DNA of 64,000 nucleotides from Bacillus sp. USDA818B3_A (GTDB lineage Bacteria > Bacillota > Bacilli > Bacillales > Cytobacillaceae), in the NCBI RefSeq assembly GCF_009928415.1, contig NZ_JAABNN010000012.1, positions 62,001 through 126,000 of the forward strand, given 5' to 3'. A program made the translations under genes and the position numbers. Positions 1 to 6,870 of the stretch are shown piece by piece (within the stretch, counting starts at the first letter, position 1; the number at the start of each line of letters is the position of its first letter). Below the pieces are notes generated by a model. That model had not been told where the DNA came from. It did not search any database and saw only the letters and a list, made by a program, of their open reading frames with translations.

Positions 1-142
1 GGTCCGCTGTAAGTCCGCCAGAACCGATAACGCCCAATCCACCGGCATTGGATACAGCACCAGCAAGTGGAGCCATTGCTATTTGTGCCATACCTCCTTG
101 AAAAATTGGATACTTAATACCTAATAATTTTGTAATACTCAT
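1..142 (-). CDS. NAD(P)H-dependent flavin oxidoreductase, FabK/nitronate monooxygenase family (3' part outside window)
   Basis: Only the N-terminal 47 codons are visible. They read [20 protein letters not shown] and continue through an [17 protein letters not shown] stretch, the FMN/phosphate-binding start of the FabK (enoyl-ACP reductase II) and 2-nitropropane dioxygenase TIM-barrel family. The ATG at 142 is preferred over the one at 148 because GGAGG at 152-156 lies 9 nt from the former and only 3 nt from the latter. It is the last visible gene of a minus-strand set with the OFA transporter (28 nt upstream) and the CoA transferase, so it probably shares their promoter. Whether it reduces enoyl-ACP or oxidises nitronates cannot be told from this fragment. 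Confidence 0.82.
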   Translation of the reverse strand, partial: MSITKLLGIKYPIFQGGMAQIAMAPLAGAVSNAGGLGVIGSGGLTAD

Positions 143-169
143 GTTCATCTTCCTCCAATATGATAAAAG

Positions 170-1408
170 TTAAGCCACTTTAGATGTAGTTGGGCTAGTT
201 TGATTTTTATTTTCCAAAGCTTTAAATACAAATGTTAATGCGAAACCAACAAGTGCAATTACTAAGGCAATATAGAAAGCATTTGTGAATTGTCCATTAT
301 TTGCTGCAGCAACCGAATTGGCAATTCGCGGACCAAAGAAGGCTGCCCCTGAATAGCCGATAAAGGTTACACCATAGTTGACTCCGTAAAATTTCATTCC
401 GAATTTCTCGCCAACAATGGAAGGGAAAATTCCCATCGTACCGCCGAAGCATAAACCGATTCCGACAATGGCAACCGCAAAGCCTGCCACCGAAGTGGAT
501 AATGCGATGGTTAACATCATGGCAGCAATAACGATATAGATAACCATTAAACAATTCGTCCGGCCGATTTTATCAGAAATAGCTCCCCAGAAAACACGTC
601 CAGAACAGTTACTTAATGAATATAAACTTACAAATAGTGCAGCAGTTGCAGGAGTTAATCCAAACATGGTCTGTCCGATCACGGAAGCATTGGAAGTAAC
701 CATCATCCCAGAAAGGGCGCCGATTAGGAAAAGACTCGCAATAACATAAAAGATCGGTTTTTTAATCATTTCATTCCAAGGGATGTTTACGCCGCCTTTA
801 TTAGAACCGCCAGTTACCGCAGGTGGTGTCCATCCTTCTGGTACAAACCCAACTGGGCAAGCTTTTACTAATAAGCCGCAGCTTAAAATAGCCACTAAAA
901 ATGTGATACCTAGTGTAATAAGTGCAGATTGAACACCATTTGCTGTAATTAACGCATTGGCTATTGGAGCAATGACGATCGTTCCGCCGCCATAACCGGC
1001 CGTAACAATCCCGGCAGCAAGACCTCTTTTATCAGGGAACAATTTAACTGAGTTTCCGATGGTTGCTGAGTAAACAATTCCTTGACCAATACCAGTAATC
1101 ACACCGTAGGTAATGTATAGCATCCACGGAGCAGTGGCTAAGCCTGATAAAATAAATCCTATCCCAAACATCGAACCGCCCAGCATAATGGCCGTTTTGG
1201 CACCGCCTTTATCGACCAGTTTTCCTCCCAAAATCATTGGGATTGGAGAGATGGCTGCATTAATGGTAAAAGCCATCATAATTTCCGGCATTGTCACATG
1301 AAATACGTTCGTTAATGGCATGGCAAAAATACTAAAAGCATAGATGGCTCCAACACAAATGTTAATTAATACTGACGCTATAAGAATCCTCCACCGATTA
1401 AGCTTCAT
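170..1408 (-). CDS. OFA-family MFS transporter (oxalate/formate antiporter-like)
   Basis: The 412-residue protein has about 12 hydrophobic segments. Its N-terminus (NICVGAIYAFSIF) and overall layout are those of the OFA (oxalate:formate antiporter) group of the major facilitator superfamily, whose members move small monocarboxylates or dicarboxylates such as lactate, formate or oxalate. AAAGGA lies about 10 nt before the ATG. It sits between the CoA transferase gene (72 nt upstream) and the flavin oxidoreductase gene (28 nt downstream), all on the minus strand. A role in importing or exporting an organic acid handled by the CoA transferase is inferred. The substrate cannot be read from the sequence. 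Confidence 0.85.
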   Translation of the reverse strand: MKLNRWRILIASVLINICVGAIYAFSIFAMPLTNVFHVTMPEIMMAFTINAAISPIPMILGGKLVDKGGAKTAIMLGGSMFGIGFILSGLATAPWMLYITYGVITGIGQGIVYSATIGNSVKLFPDKRGLAAGIVTAGYGGGTIVIAPIANALITANGVQSALITLGITFLVAILSCGLLVKACPVGFVPEGWTPPAVTGGSNKGGVNIPWNEMIKKPIFYVIASLFLIGALSGMMVTSNASVIGQTMFGLTPATAALFVSLYSLSNCSGRVFWGAISDKIGRTNCLMVIYIVIAAMMLTIALSTSVAGFAVAIVGIGLCFGGTMGIFPSIVGEKFGMKFYGVNYGVTFIGYSGAAFFGPRIANSVAAANNGQFTNAFYIALVIALVGFALTFVFKALENKNQTSPTTSKVA

Positions 1409-1479
1409 TTTAATTGATTCCTTTCTATTTTGAATTTGCCGGCAAAGAGTTATAGCCCCATGCCAACTTATTAATTTTT

Positions 1480-3081
1480 TTATCCAATTTGAACCAACTC
1501 ACGTTCTTTATTCACAGCCTTTTTGCCTTCAATAGCGGTCTTCAATTTACCCCAGTTTTCTTGGAACATCGCTGCATCCATCTCTTTTAGTTCTTCTGAA
1601 ACAACTGGTGCAAATTCCATTTGATCAAGGATATCCTTTTGTAAATCCACACCTGGCGCGATTTCTGTTAAGGTAACTCTTCCATCAATCAATTCAAACA
1701 CTGCACGCTCTGTCACGTACACCACTGGCTGATTGATTGTCGAAGCATACGCACCACTAAAAGTAATTTGCTGTACTTTTTTTATAAATTTCTTTGCTTT
1801 TCCTTCTTGTAAAATATGCAATTTGCCGTCTTCCACCTTTACCTGCAGACCACCTGCTGTAAAGGTTCCAGCAAAGACTAGTTTTTTAGCTGATTGCGAG
1901 ATATTAATAAATCCGCCGCAGCCTGCGACACGGGTACCAAATTTACTTACATTTACGTTGCCATATTCATCGGTCTGAGCTAATCCAAGAACCGACAAAT
2001 CAATACCGCCGCCATCATAAAAATCAAATTGAGAGTCATGGTCGACAATCGCCTCAGAGTTATACGCATGGCCGAAATCTTTCAAACCAGCTGGAACACC
2101 GCCAATCGATCCCGCCTCAGTTGTTAACATCAATTGATCGCTTACCCCTTCTTCCGCTGCCACGGTACCCACACACACAGGTATTCCAACACCTAAATTT
2201 AAGATGGTATTAGGCTTTAATTCTGCAGCCGAACGGCGGGCGATCACTTTCCGCTCATCAAGCGGCAAAGCTTCAATTCCTTCAACAGGGACTTTTACTT
2301 GACCAGAAAAAGCAGGATTATAATAGGTATTTTCTGTTTGGTAATGATTTTCCGGTTTCGCTACGACAATATAATCAACTAAAATTCCTGGTACTTTAAT
2401 ATCCTTTGGATTCAATGTTCCGTTTTTAGCGACTGTTTCAACCTGAGCGATAACAATTCCGCCAGAGTTGTGTACCGCTTGTGCCACTGGCAGAACCTCC
2501 ATGTGCAAGCCTTCTTTTTCAAGTGTCAAATTGCCATTCTCATCTGCGACTGTCCCACGGATTAAGCCGACTTGGATTGGAAATGATTTATAGAATAGCC
2601 ATTCGTCTCCCTCTATCTCAATGACCTTAACGATGTCCTCTTTAGTAGAAGGGGACATCTTTCCTCCTTCAACACGCGGGTCTACAAACGTCCCCATCCC
2701 TACTTTTGTAATGACCCCTGGGCGCTTTGCTGCAATTTCTCGGTATAACTGGGTGATTACACCTTGTGGAAGGTTATAAGCTTCACATTTATCTTCTTCA
2801 ATTAATCTCGCCATGCCTGGAGAGGCAATCGCAATTCCGCCAATCCAGCGTTTGACTAGACCTTCATAACCTAAGTGGCTCATCCCTTTATCACGGCGAT
2901 TACCTACCGCACTTGAGTGCATCACTGTTAAATTCTTAGGGTGTCCCGATTGCAAGAACCGCTCTTCAATTGAAATTCCCATTTCTTCAGCCCAGCAGGA
3001 TAATCCAAACCCTGTTGCAGCAACTGTATCTCCATCCTTGATCAACTCGGCTGCTTTAGCCGCTGAAATCACTTTTGACAT
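1480..3081 (-). CDS. Acyl-CoA:carboxylate CoA-transferase, fused alpha-beta type (propionate/acetate CoA-transferase family)
   Basis: This 533-residue single-chain CoA transferase joins both CoA_trans domains, as in Clostridium propionate CoA-transferase and E. coli YdiF. The second half carries TTEAGSIGG, in which Glu322 is the expected nucleophile forming the acyl-glutamyl-CoA intermediate. The ATG at 3081 is chosen over a TTG at 3087 because AGGAG at 3091-3095 is 9 nt from the ATG and 3 nt from the TTG. The upstream region (3105-3312) contains four Rex-type palindromes, so expression is probably repressed at low NADH/NAD+. The operon continues with an organic-acid transporter. Acetate, propionate, lactate and acetoacetate are all possible substrates. 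Confidence 0.9.
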   Translation of the reverse strand: MSKVISAAKAAELIKDGDTVAATGFGLSCWAEEMGISIEERFLQSGHPKNLTVMHSSAVGNRRDKGMSHLGYEGLVKRWIGGIAIASPGMARLIEEDKCEAYNLPQGVITQLYREIAAKRPGVITKVGMGTFVDPRVEGGKMSPSTKEDIVKVIEIEGDEWLFYKSFPIQVGLIRGTVADENGNLTLEKEGLHMEVLPVAQAVHNSGGIVIAQVETVAKNGTLNPKDIKVPGILVDYIVVAKPENHYQTENTYYNPAFSGQVKVPVEGIEALPLDERKVIARRSAAELKPNTILNLGVGIPVCVGTVAAEEGVSDQLMLTTEAGSIGGVPAGLKDFGHAYNSEAIVDHDSQFDFYDGGGIDLSVLGLAQTDEYGNVNVSKFGTRVAGCGGFINISQSAKKLVFAGTFTAGGLQVKVEDGKLHILQEGKAKKFIKKVQQITFSGAYASTINQPVVYVTERAVFELIDGRVTLTEIAPGVDLQKDILDQMEFAPVVSEELKEMDAAMFQENWGKLKTAIEGKKAVNKERELVQIG

Positions 3082-3104
3082 TTCCAATCACTCCTTAGAT
3101 AGAA

Positions 3105-3312
3105 TGTGAAATCATTCACATGTTCATCGAAAATAAATACCATCTATGATGGAATCTATATTCAGTTGTGAATCATTTCACAAATAACTTATAAATAAAA
3201 TCCATATTAATCATGGAAGTGTTTGACTTGTGAATAAATTCACAATGGTGGTTAAAAAAATAATCTGTTATGTTTCTCGGTGTACTTTTTTTGTTTGTGA
3301 ATCATTTCACTA
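3105..3312. promoter_or_regulatory. Four Rex-type operators (TTGTGAA-N4-TTCACAA)
   Basis: Palindromes lie at 3105-3120 (TGTGAA-ATCA-TTCACA), 3166-3183 (TTGTGAA-TCAT-TTCACAA), 3228-3245 (TTGTGAA-TAAA-TTCACAA) and 3295-3312 (TTGTGAA-TCAT-TTCACTA). Their centres are 62, 62 and 67 bp apart. This is the known consensus of the NADH-sensing repressor Rex in Gram-positive bacteria. They stand directly upstream of the CoA-transferase operon. CRP/FNR sites (TGTGA-N6-TCACA) overlap in pattern but do not need the conserved A and T flanking the spacer. Confidence 0.82.
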
Positions 3313-3770
3313 ACATCCTATGATAAAAAAATACTGCCGTCAACCGTACATAAAGCGATGAAAAACCATTCAAAAACTGTGGATATTTTGCAACTTAAAA
3401 GCTGTAAAATAATGTTTTAGAAACCAGTTAAAAGAAAAAAGGAGATAACATCAATCGTCAAACAAGTTTGTTACTAAGTTTGTTACTAATCCTAGAAGGG
3501 AATGTCTTACTATAGGCAAAAAAGCAACATAATGTTTAGATGTTCTATACATGAAATAATGATTTGGACAGATACTAATTAAAATATCAGGGGGAGAGAT
3601 TAAAAAAATTTTTACTCCGCCACCAAATATGTAAAAGTTGCATTTTTGCCACTCTTATTTTTGATAAAGGAAAAGGGGAACAGCTCGGATCGTATATATA
3701 GAAGATAGTAACTATTTAAATAATGATCGTATGACACAAAATAATTGCTAAAAAAAATTCATTTTTTCGC
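3313..3770. other. Intergenic stretch without a recognisable gene
   Basis: This is AT-rich sequence between the Rex operators and the promoter of the spermidine leader. A 12-bp unit (AAGTTTGTTACT) is repeated in tandem at 3464-3487 behind a GGAG, but no convincing reading frame follows. I see nothing else supportable. Confidence 0.5.
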
Positions 3771-3799
3771 TTGCTATTCTTTAAAGTTACTGCTAATAT
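3771..3799 (+). promoter_or_regulatory. Extended -10 sigma-A promoter of the carboxynorspermidine leader
   Basis: A -35 of TTGCTA (3771-3776), a 17-nt spacer and an extended -10 of TGC-TAATAT (TAATAT at 3794-3799) predict a transcription start near 3806. That is just before the first arm of the structured leader. Confidence 0.6.
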
Positions 3800-3805
3800 G
3801 AAGTA

Positions 3806-4225
3806 GCATGATTTTTGGAAAGCTAATATTCAATATATCTGGATCTTTCCAAGCAGATAACCTTGACCACTTCTTATGGAAGTTAAGGCCATACGGACAG
3901 CCGGGTCAACTGCCGATTGGCAACTTTGGTTGCCTTATTGATTGAGTTAGAAGCTCAAATTTTATAAGTTGGTTACTTTACAACCAGTGCACATTGCACA
4001 CAACTTGTGAAACGGTCAATAAGAGTGGTAAAAGTGATTATTTGCTATATAGACTCTGATCCTAAAACGATATATTTTGAATATTAAAAAGCTTACTGCC
4101 AAAATGTCTATTTGACTGGTAGAGTATCGCCATGACTTGTCATGGATGTACTTTTTAATATTGAATATATCAAAGCAAGTGTTGTGCGCAGTCTTATGAT
4201 TGCGTCTTTGCACTTGCTTTTTTTA
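3806..4225 (+). ncRNA. Structured leader RNA with terminator upstream of the spermidine operon (candidate riboswitch or attenuator)
   Basis: About 420 nt between a promoter and an intrinsic terminator carry dense complementary segments: 3815-3822 with 3845-3852; 3861-3888 (hairpin); 3919-3924 with 3929-3934 (loop UUUG); 3934-3941 with 4016-4023, enclosing 3942-3958 and 3966-4006; 4096-4101 with 4117-4122; and 4130-4135 with 4140-4145 (loop CUUG). Segment B (4069-4091) can pair over 20 bp with C (4151-4171), closing a three-way junction. B can alternatively pair over 16 bp with A (3824-3839), closing the whole upstream domain. The two pairings exclude each other, as in a switch. No known riboswitch consensus was recognised. 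A self-terminated small RNA is the alternative. Confidence 0.6.
4172..4225 (+). terminator. Intrinsic terminator in the leader of the carboxynorspermidine operon
   Basis: Arm AAAGCAAGTG (4172-4181) pairs with CACTTGCTTT (4211-4220). An inner stem CGCAGTC/GATTGCG has a UUAU loop, and U residues follow. It lies 56 nt before the start codon of the operon, so read-through is needed for expression from the upstream promoter. Confidence 0.85.
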
Positions 4226-4280
4226 TTGTTACGGGTTCCGTTTTGCTTTTTTAAAAATCTAAAAGGTTAGGTGATAAGAA

Positions 4281-5519
4281 ATGGGTAAAGCGCTTATTAT
4301 CGGTGCAGGCGGAGTGGCATCAGTTGCCGTTCACAAATGTGTTCAAAACAGCGACGTTTTTGAAGAAATTTGTATCGCAAGCCGCACAAAATCAAAATGT
4401 GATGAATTAAAAGCTAAACTTGATGGCGGGAAAACAAAAATTACAACTGCACAAGTGGATGCAGATAATGTTGATGAACTAATCACATTAATCAATGAAG
4501 TAAAACCAGATATCGTCATGAACTTAGCATTGCCATACCAAGATTTAACGATCATGGATGCTTGTCTTGCAACAAAGACACACTATATGGATACAGCTAA
4601 CTATGAGCCAGAAGATACGGCTAAATTTGAATATAAATGGCAATGGGAATATAAAGAGCGCTTTGAAAAAGCTGGCATTACTGCTCTTTTAGGCAGCGGT
4701 TTTGACCCAGGTGTAACTGGTGTATTCTCTGCTTACGCATTAAAACATTACTTTGATGAAATCGAATATATCGATATTCTTGACTGTAACGGCGGCGACC
4801 ATGGCTATCCGTTCGCAACAAACTTCAACCCTGAGATCAATATCCGCGAAGTTTCTGCTAACGGACGTTACTGGGAAAATGGCGAATGGATTGAAACTGA
4901 TCCAATGGAAATCAAGCGTGTCTATAACTTTGCTGAAGTTGGCGAAAAAGATATGTACTTGTTATACCATGAAGAACTTGAGTCTCTTGCGAAGAACATG
5001 CCTGGACTTAAGCGTATCCGTTTCTTCATGACATTTGGCCAAAGCTACCTAATGCACCTAAAAGCACTTGAAAACGTTGGAATGACTTCGATTGAGCCAA
5101 TTGAATATGAAGGTAAACAAATCATTCCGCTTCAGTTCTTGAAGGCTGTATTACCAGATCCAGCTTCCCTTGGACCTCGTACAGTTGGTAAAACAAACAT
5201 CGGCTGTATCTTCAGAGGGAAAAAGGACGGAAAAGACAAAACGTATTATGTTTACAACGTTTGTGACCACCAAGAGTGCTACAAAGAAGTAGGCTCTCAA
5301 GCCATCTCCTATACAACTGGTGTTCCTGCCATGATCGGTGCAGCAATGATCTTAACTGGCAAATGGAATAAACCAGGCGTATTCAATATCGAAGAATTTA
5401 ATCCAGATCCATTCATGGAAGAGTTAAACAAATGGGGACTTCCATGGGTAGAGGATTTCAATCCGGTTCTAGTTGATGATGAACCTGCTAAGAAAAAAGC
5501 ATCGGAGCTAGTTCGCTAA
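4281..5519 (+). CDS. Carboxynorspermidine/carboxyspermidine synthase (saccharopine dehydrogenase family)
   Basis: The 412-residue protein starts with a Rossmann nucleotide-binding motif (ALIIGAGGVASVAVHKC) and follows the saccharopine-dehydrogenase-like fold. With nspC directly downstream it fits carboxynorspermidine dehydrogenase, which condenses L-aspartate semialdehyde with diaminopropane or putrescine using NADPH, in the spermidine route independent of S-adenosylmethionine decarboxylase. The start codon has AGGTGA 7 nt upstream. The next gene begins 2 nt after its stop. Expression is likely governed by the structured leader and terminator at 3806-4225. True saccharopine dehydrogenase is less likely given the partner gene. 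Putrescine is the probable amine, as is usual in Bacteroidetes and Firmicutes, but this is inference. Confidence 0.88.
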   Translation: MGKALIIGAGGVASVAVHKCVQNSDVFEEICIASRTKSKCDELKAKLDGGKTKITTAQVDADNVDELITLINEVKPDIVMNLALPYQDLTIMDACLATKTHYMDTANYEPEDTAKFEYKWQWEYKERFEKAGITALLGSGFDPGVTGVFSAYALKHYFDEIEYIDILDCNGGDHGYPFATNFNPEINIREVSANGRYWENGEWIETDPMEIKRVYNFAEVGEKDMYLLYHEELESLAKNMPGLKRIRFFMTFGQSYLMHLKALENVGMTSIEPIEYEGKQIIPLQFLKAVLPDPASLGPRTVGKTNIGCIFRGKKDGKDKTYYVYNVCDHQECYKEVGSQAISYTTGVPAMIGAAMILTGKWNKPGVFNIEEFNPDPFMEELNKWGLPWVEDFNPVLVDDEPAKKKASELVR

Positions 5520-5521
5520 AA

Positions 5522-6649
5522 ATGCGGTTTGAAGAACTACCAACACCGTGCTATGTAGTCGATGAAGCGCTAATCGAAAAAAATCTAAAGATCCTAGGCG
5601 GCGTTATGCAGCGTACAGGAGCTAAGATTGTTTTGGCACAAAAAGCCTTCTCGATGACAACAATGTATCCCCTCATTGGAAAGTATTTAAGCGGTACAAC
5701 AGCAAGTGGATTATTTGAAGCACGTTTAGGCTTTGAGGAAATGGGCAAAGAGAATCATGTCTTTGCCCCTGCCTATCGTGATGATGAAATAGATGAAATT
5801 ATCTCCATCTGTGATCACATTATTTTTAATTCTTTTTCACAGTTGGAAAGATTTAAAGAGAAAGCTTTAAAGGCTGGAAAAAAAGTAGGCTTACGGATCA
5901 ACCCTGAATGTTCTACACAAATCGGACATGCTATTTATGATCCTTGTTCACCTGGATCTCGATTCGGGGTGATCATCGAGCATTTCCGTCCTGAGTTATT
6001 GGATGGCGTTTCCGGGCTGCATTTCCACACTCTTTGCCAGCAAAACTCTGACGATTTAGAAACCACTCTAAATGCTGTGGAAGAAAAGTTCGGAGAGTGG
6101 CTGCCGCAAATGGAATGGATTAACTTTGGCGGCGGTCATCATATTACTAGAGAAGATTATGATATTCCTAGATTAGAAGCTTGTATTAAGAGAATGCAGG
6201 AGAAATACGGTTTAGAAGTATATCTAGAACCTGGTGAAGCTGTTGCCCTTAATGCAGGATACCTAATCACAACTGTACTTGATACCCATCAAAATAAAAT
6301 GGATTTAGCCATTTTAGATACCTCTGCATCCTGCCATATGCCGGATGTATTAGAAATGCCTTATCGTCCTCCATTGTTTGGCTCAGGCGAAGCAGGTGAA
6401 AAACCACATACGTATCGTCTTGGCGGCCAAACCTGCCTGACAGGCGATATTATCGGGGACTACTCTTTTGATCAGCCGTTAAAGAGCGGTGACCGTTTAG
6501 TATTTGGCGATATGGCCATCTATACAATGGTTAAAAACACGACATTCAACGGGATGCCATTACCAGCCATCGCTGTTAAAAAAACGGATGGCGATTGTGA
6601 AGTTGTTCGCGAATTTGGCTATCAAGATTTCAAAATGAGATTAGCATAA
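5522..6649 (+). CDS. nspC: Carboxynorspermidine/carboxyspermidine decarboxylase
   Basis: The 375-residue PLP enzyme has the alanine-racemase/ornithine-decarboxylase type III fold. Lys41 in LAQKAF is the expected PLP lysine, a glycine-rich phosphate loop (NFGGGHH) follows, and the C-terminal CLTGD motif carries the active-site Cys and Asp seen in NspC. It decarboxylates carboxynorspermidine or carboxyspermidine to the free triamine in the last step of the pathway. It starts 2 nt after the stop of the synthase gene, with its GGAG inside that gene, so the two are translationally linked. Diaminopimelate decarboxylase is ruled out by the shorter length and the pairing with the dehydrogenase. Confidence 0.92.
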   Translation: MRFEELPTPCYVVDEALIEKNLKILGGVMQRTGAKIVLAQKAFSMTTMYPLIGKYLSGTTASGLFEARLGFEEMGKENHVFAPAYRDDEIDEIISICDHIIFNSFSQLERFKEKALKAGKKVGLRINPECSTQIGHAIYDPCSPGSRFGVIIEHFRPELLDGVSGLHFHTLCQQNSDDLETTLNAVEEKFGEWLPQMEWINFGGGHHITREDYDIPRLEACIKRMQEKYGLEVYLEPGEAVALNAGYLITTVLDTHQNKMDLAILDTSASCHMPDVLEMPYRPPLFGSGEAGEKPHTYRLGGQTCLTGDIIGDYSFDQPLKSGDRLVFGDMAIYTMVKNTTFNGMPLPAIAVKKTDGDCEVVREFGYQDFKMRLA

Positions 6650-6650
6650 G

Positions 6651-6800
6651 AAAAGCGCAAGCGCCCTGGTTAGCGGCGTATGGCCTGGAGCGCTCCAACT
6701 GAGATAAAGGAAACACGAAGAGCGTAAGCGATTCGATGTTGACTTATCGTAGGGCGGAGCGCGAAGGACACTAGCCGCTAGGGCGCTGGAGCTAGACAAT
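6651..6800. repeat. Imperfect palindromic GC-rich intergenic repeat
   Basis: About 150 bp, much richer in GC than its surroundings. AGCGCCCTGGTTAGCGGC (from 6658) pairs imperfectly with GCCGCTAGGGCGCT (from 6774). No reading frame is evident. The look is that of the interspersed palindromic elements scattered between genes in many Bacillaceae. Only one copy is in this window. Confidence 0.6.
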
Positions 6801-6812
6801 AAATATATAAAG

Positions 6813-6867
6813 AAAGAGGACGGTACTTTTGATTCACATCCGAATCAAGAGTACCGTCCTCTTTGCT
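6813..6867. terminator. Bidirectional intrinsic terminator between nspC and nasC
   Basis: AAAGAGGACGGTACT (6813-6827) pairs with AGTACCGTCCTCTTT (6850-6864), with an inner TGATTC/GAATCA stem. A and T tracts on both sides let it serve both converging genes. Confidence 0.9.
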
Positions 6868-6870
6868 TTT

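Noticed and set aside
3105..3312. CRP/FNR sites (TGTGA-N6-TCACA) before the CoA transferase
   Set aside because: The sequences also conserve the A and T next to the spacer and the outer T and A, giving the full Rex consensus TTGTGAA-N4-TTCACAA, which explains more positions.
4069..4171. Purine-type riboswitch for the three-way junction
   Set aside because: The shape is similar, but the conserved purine loop and junction bases are missing, and the closing stem is a 20-bp AT-rich helix.
3806..4225. tmRNA or RNase P RNA
   Set aside because: The length fits, but none of the conserved sequence blocks (tmRNA tRNA-like ends, RNase P CR motifs) are present.
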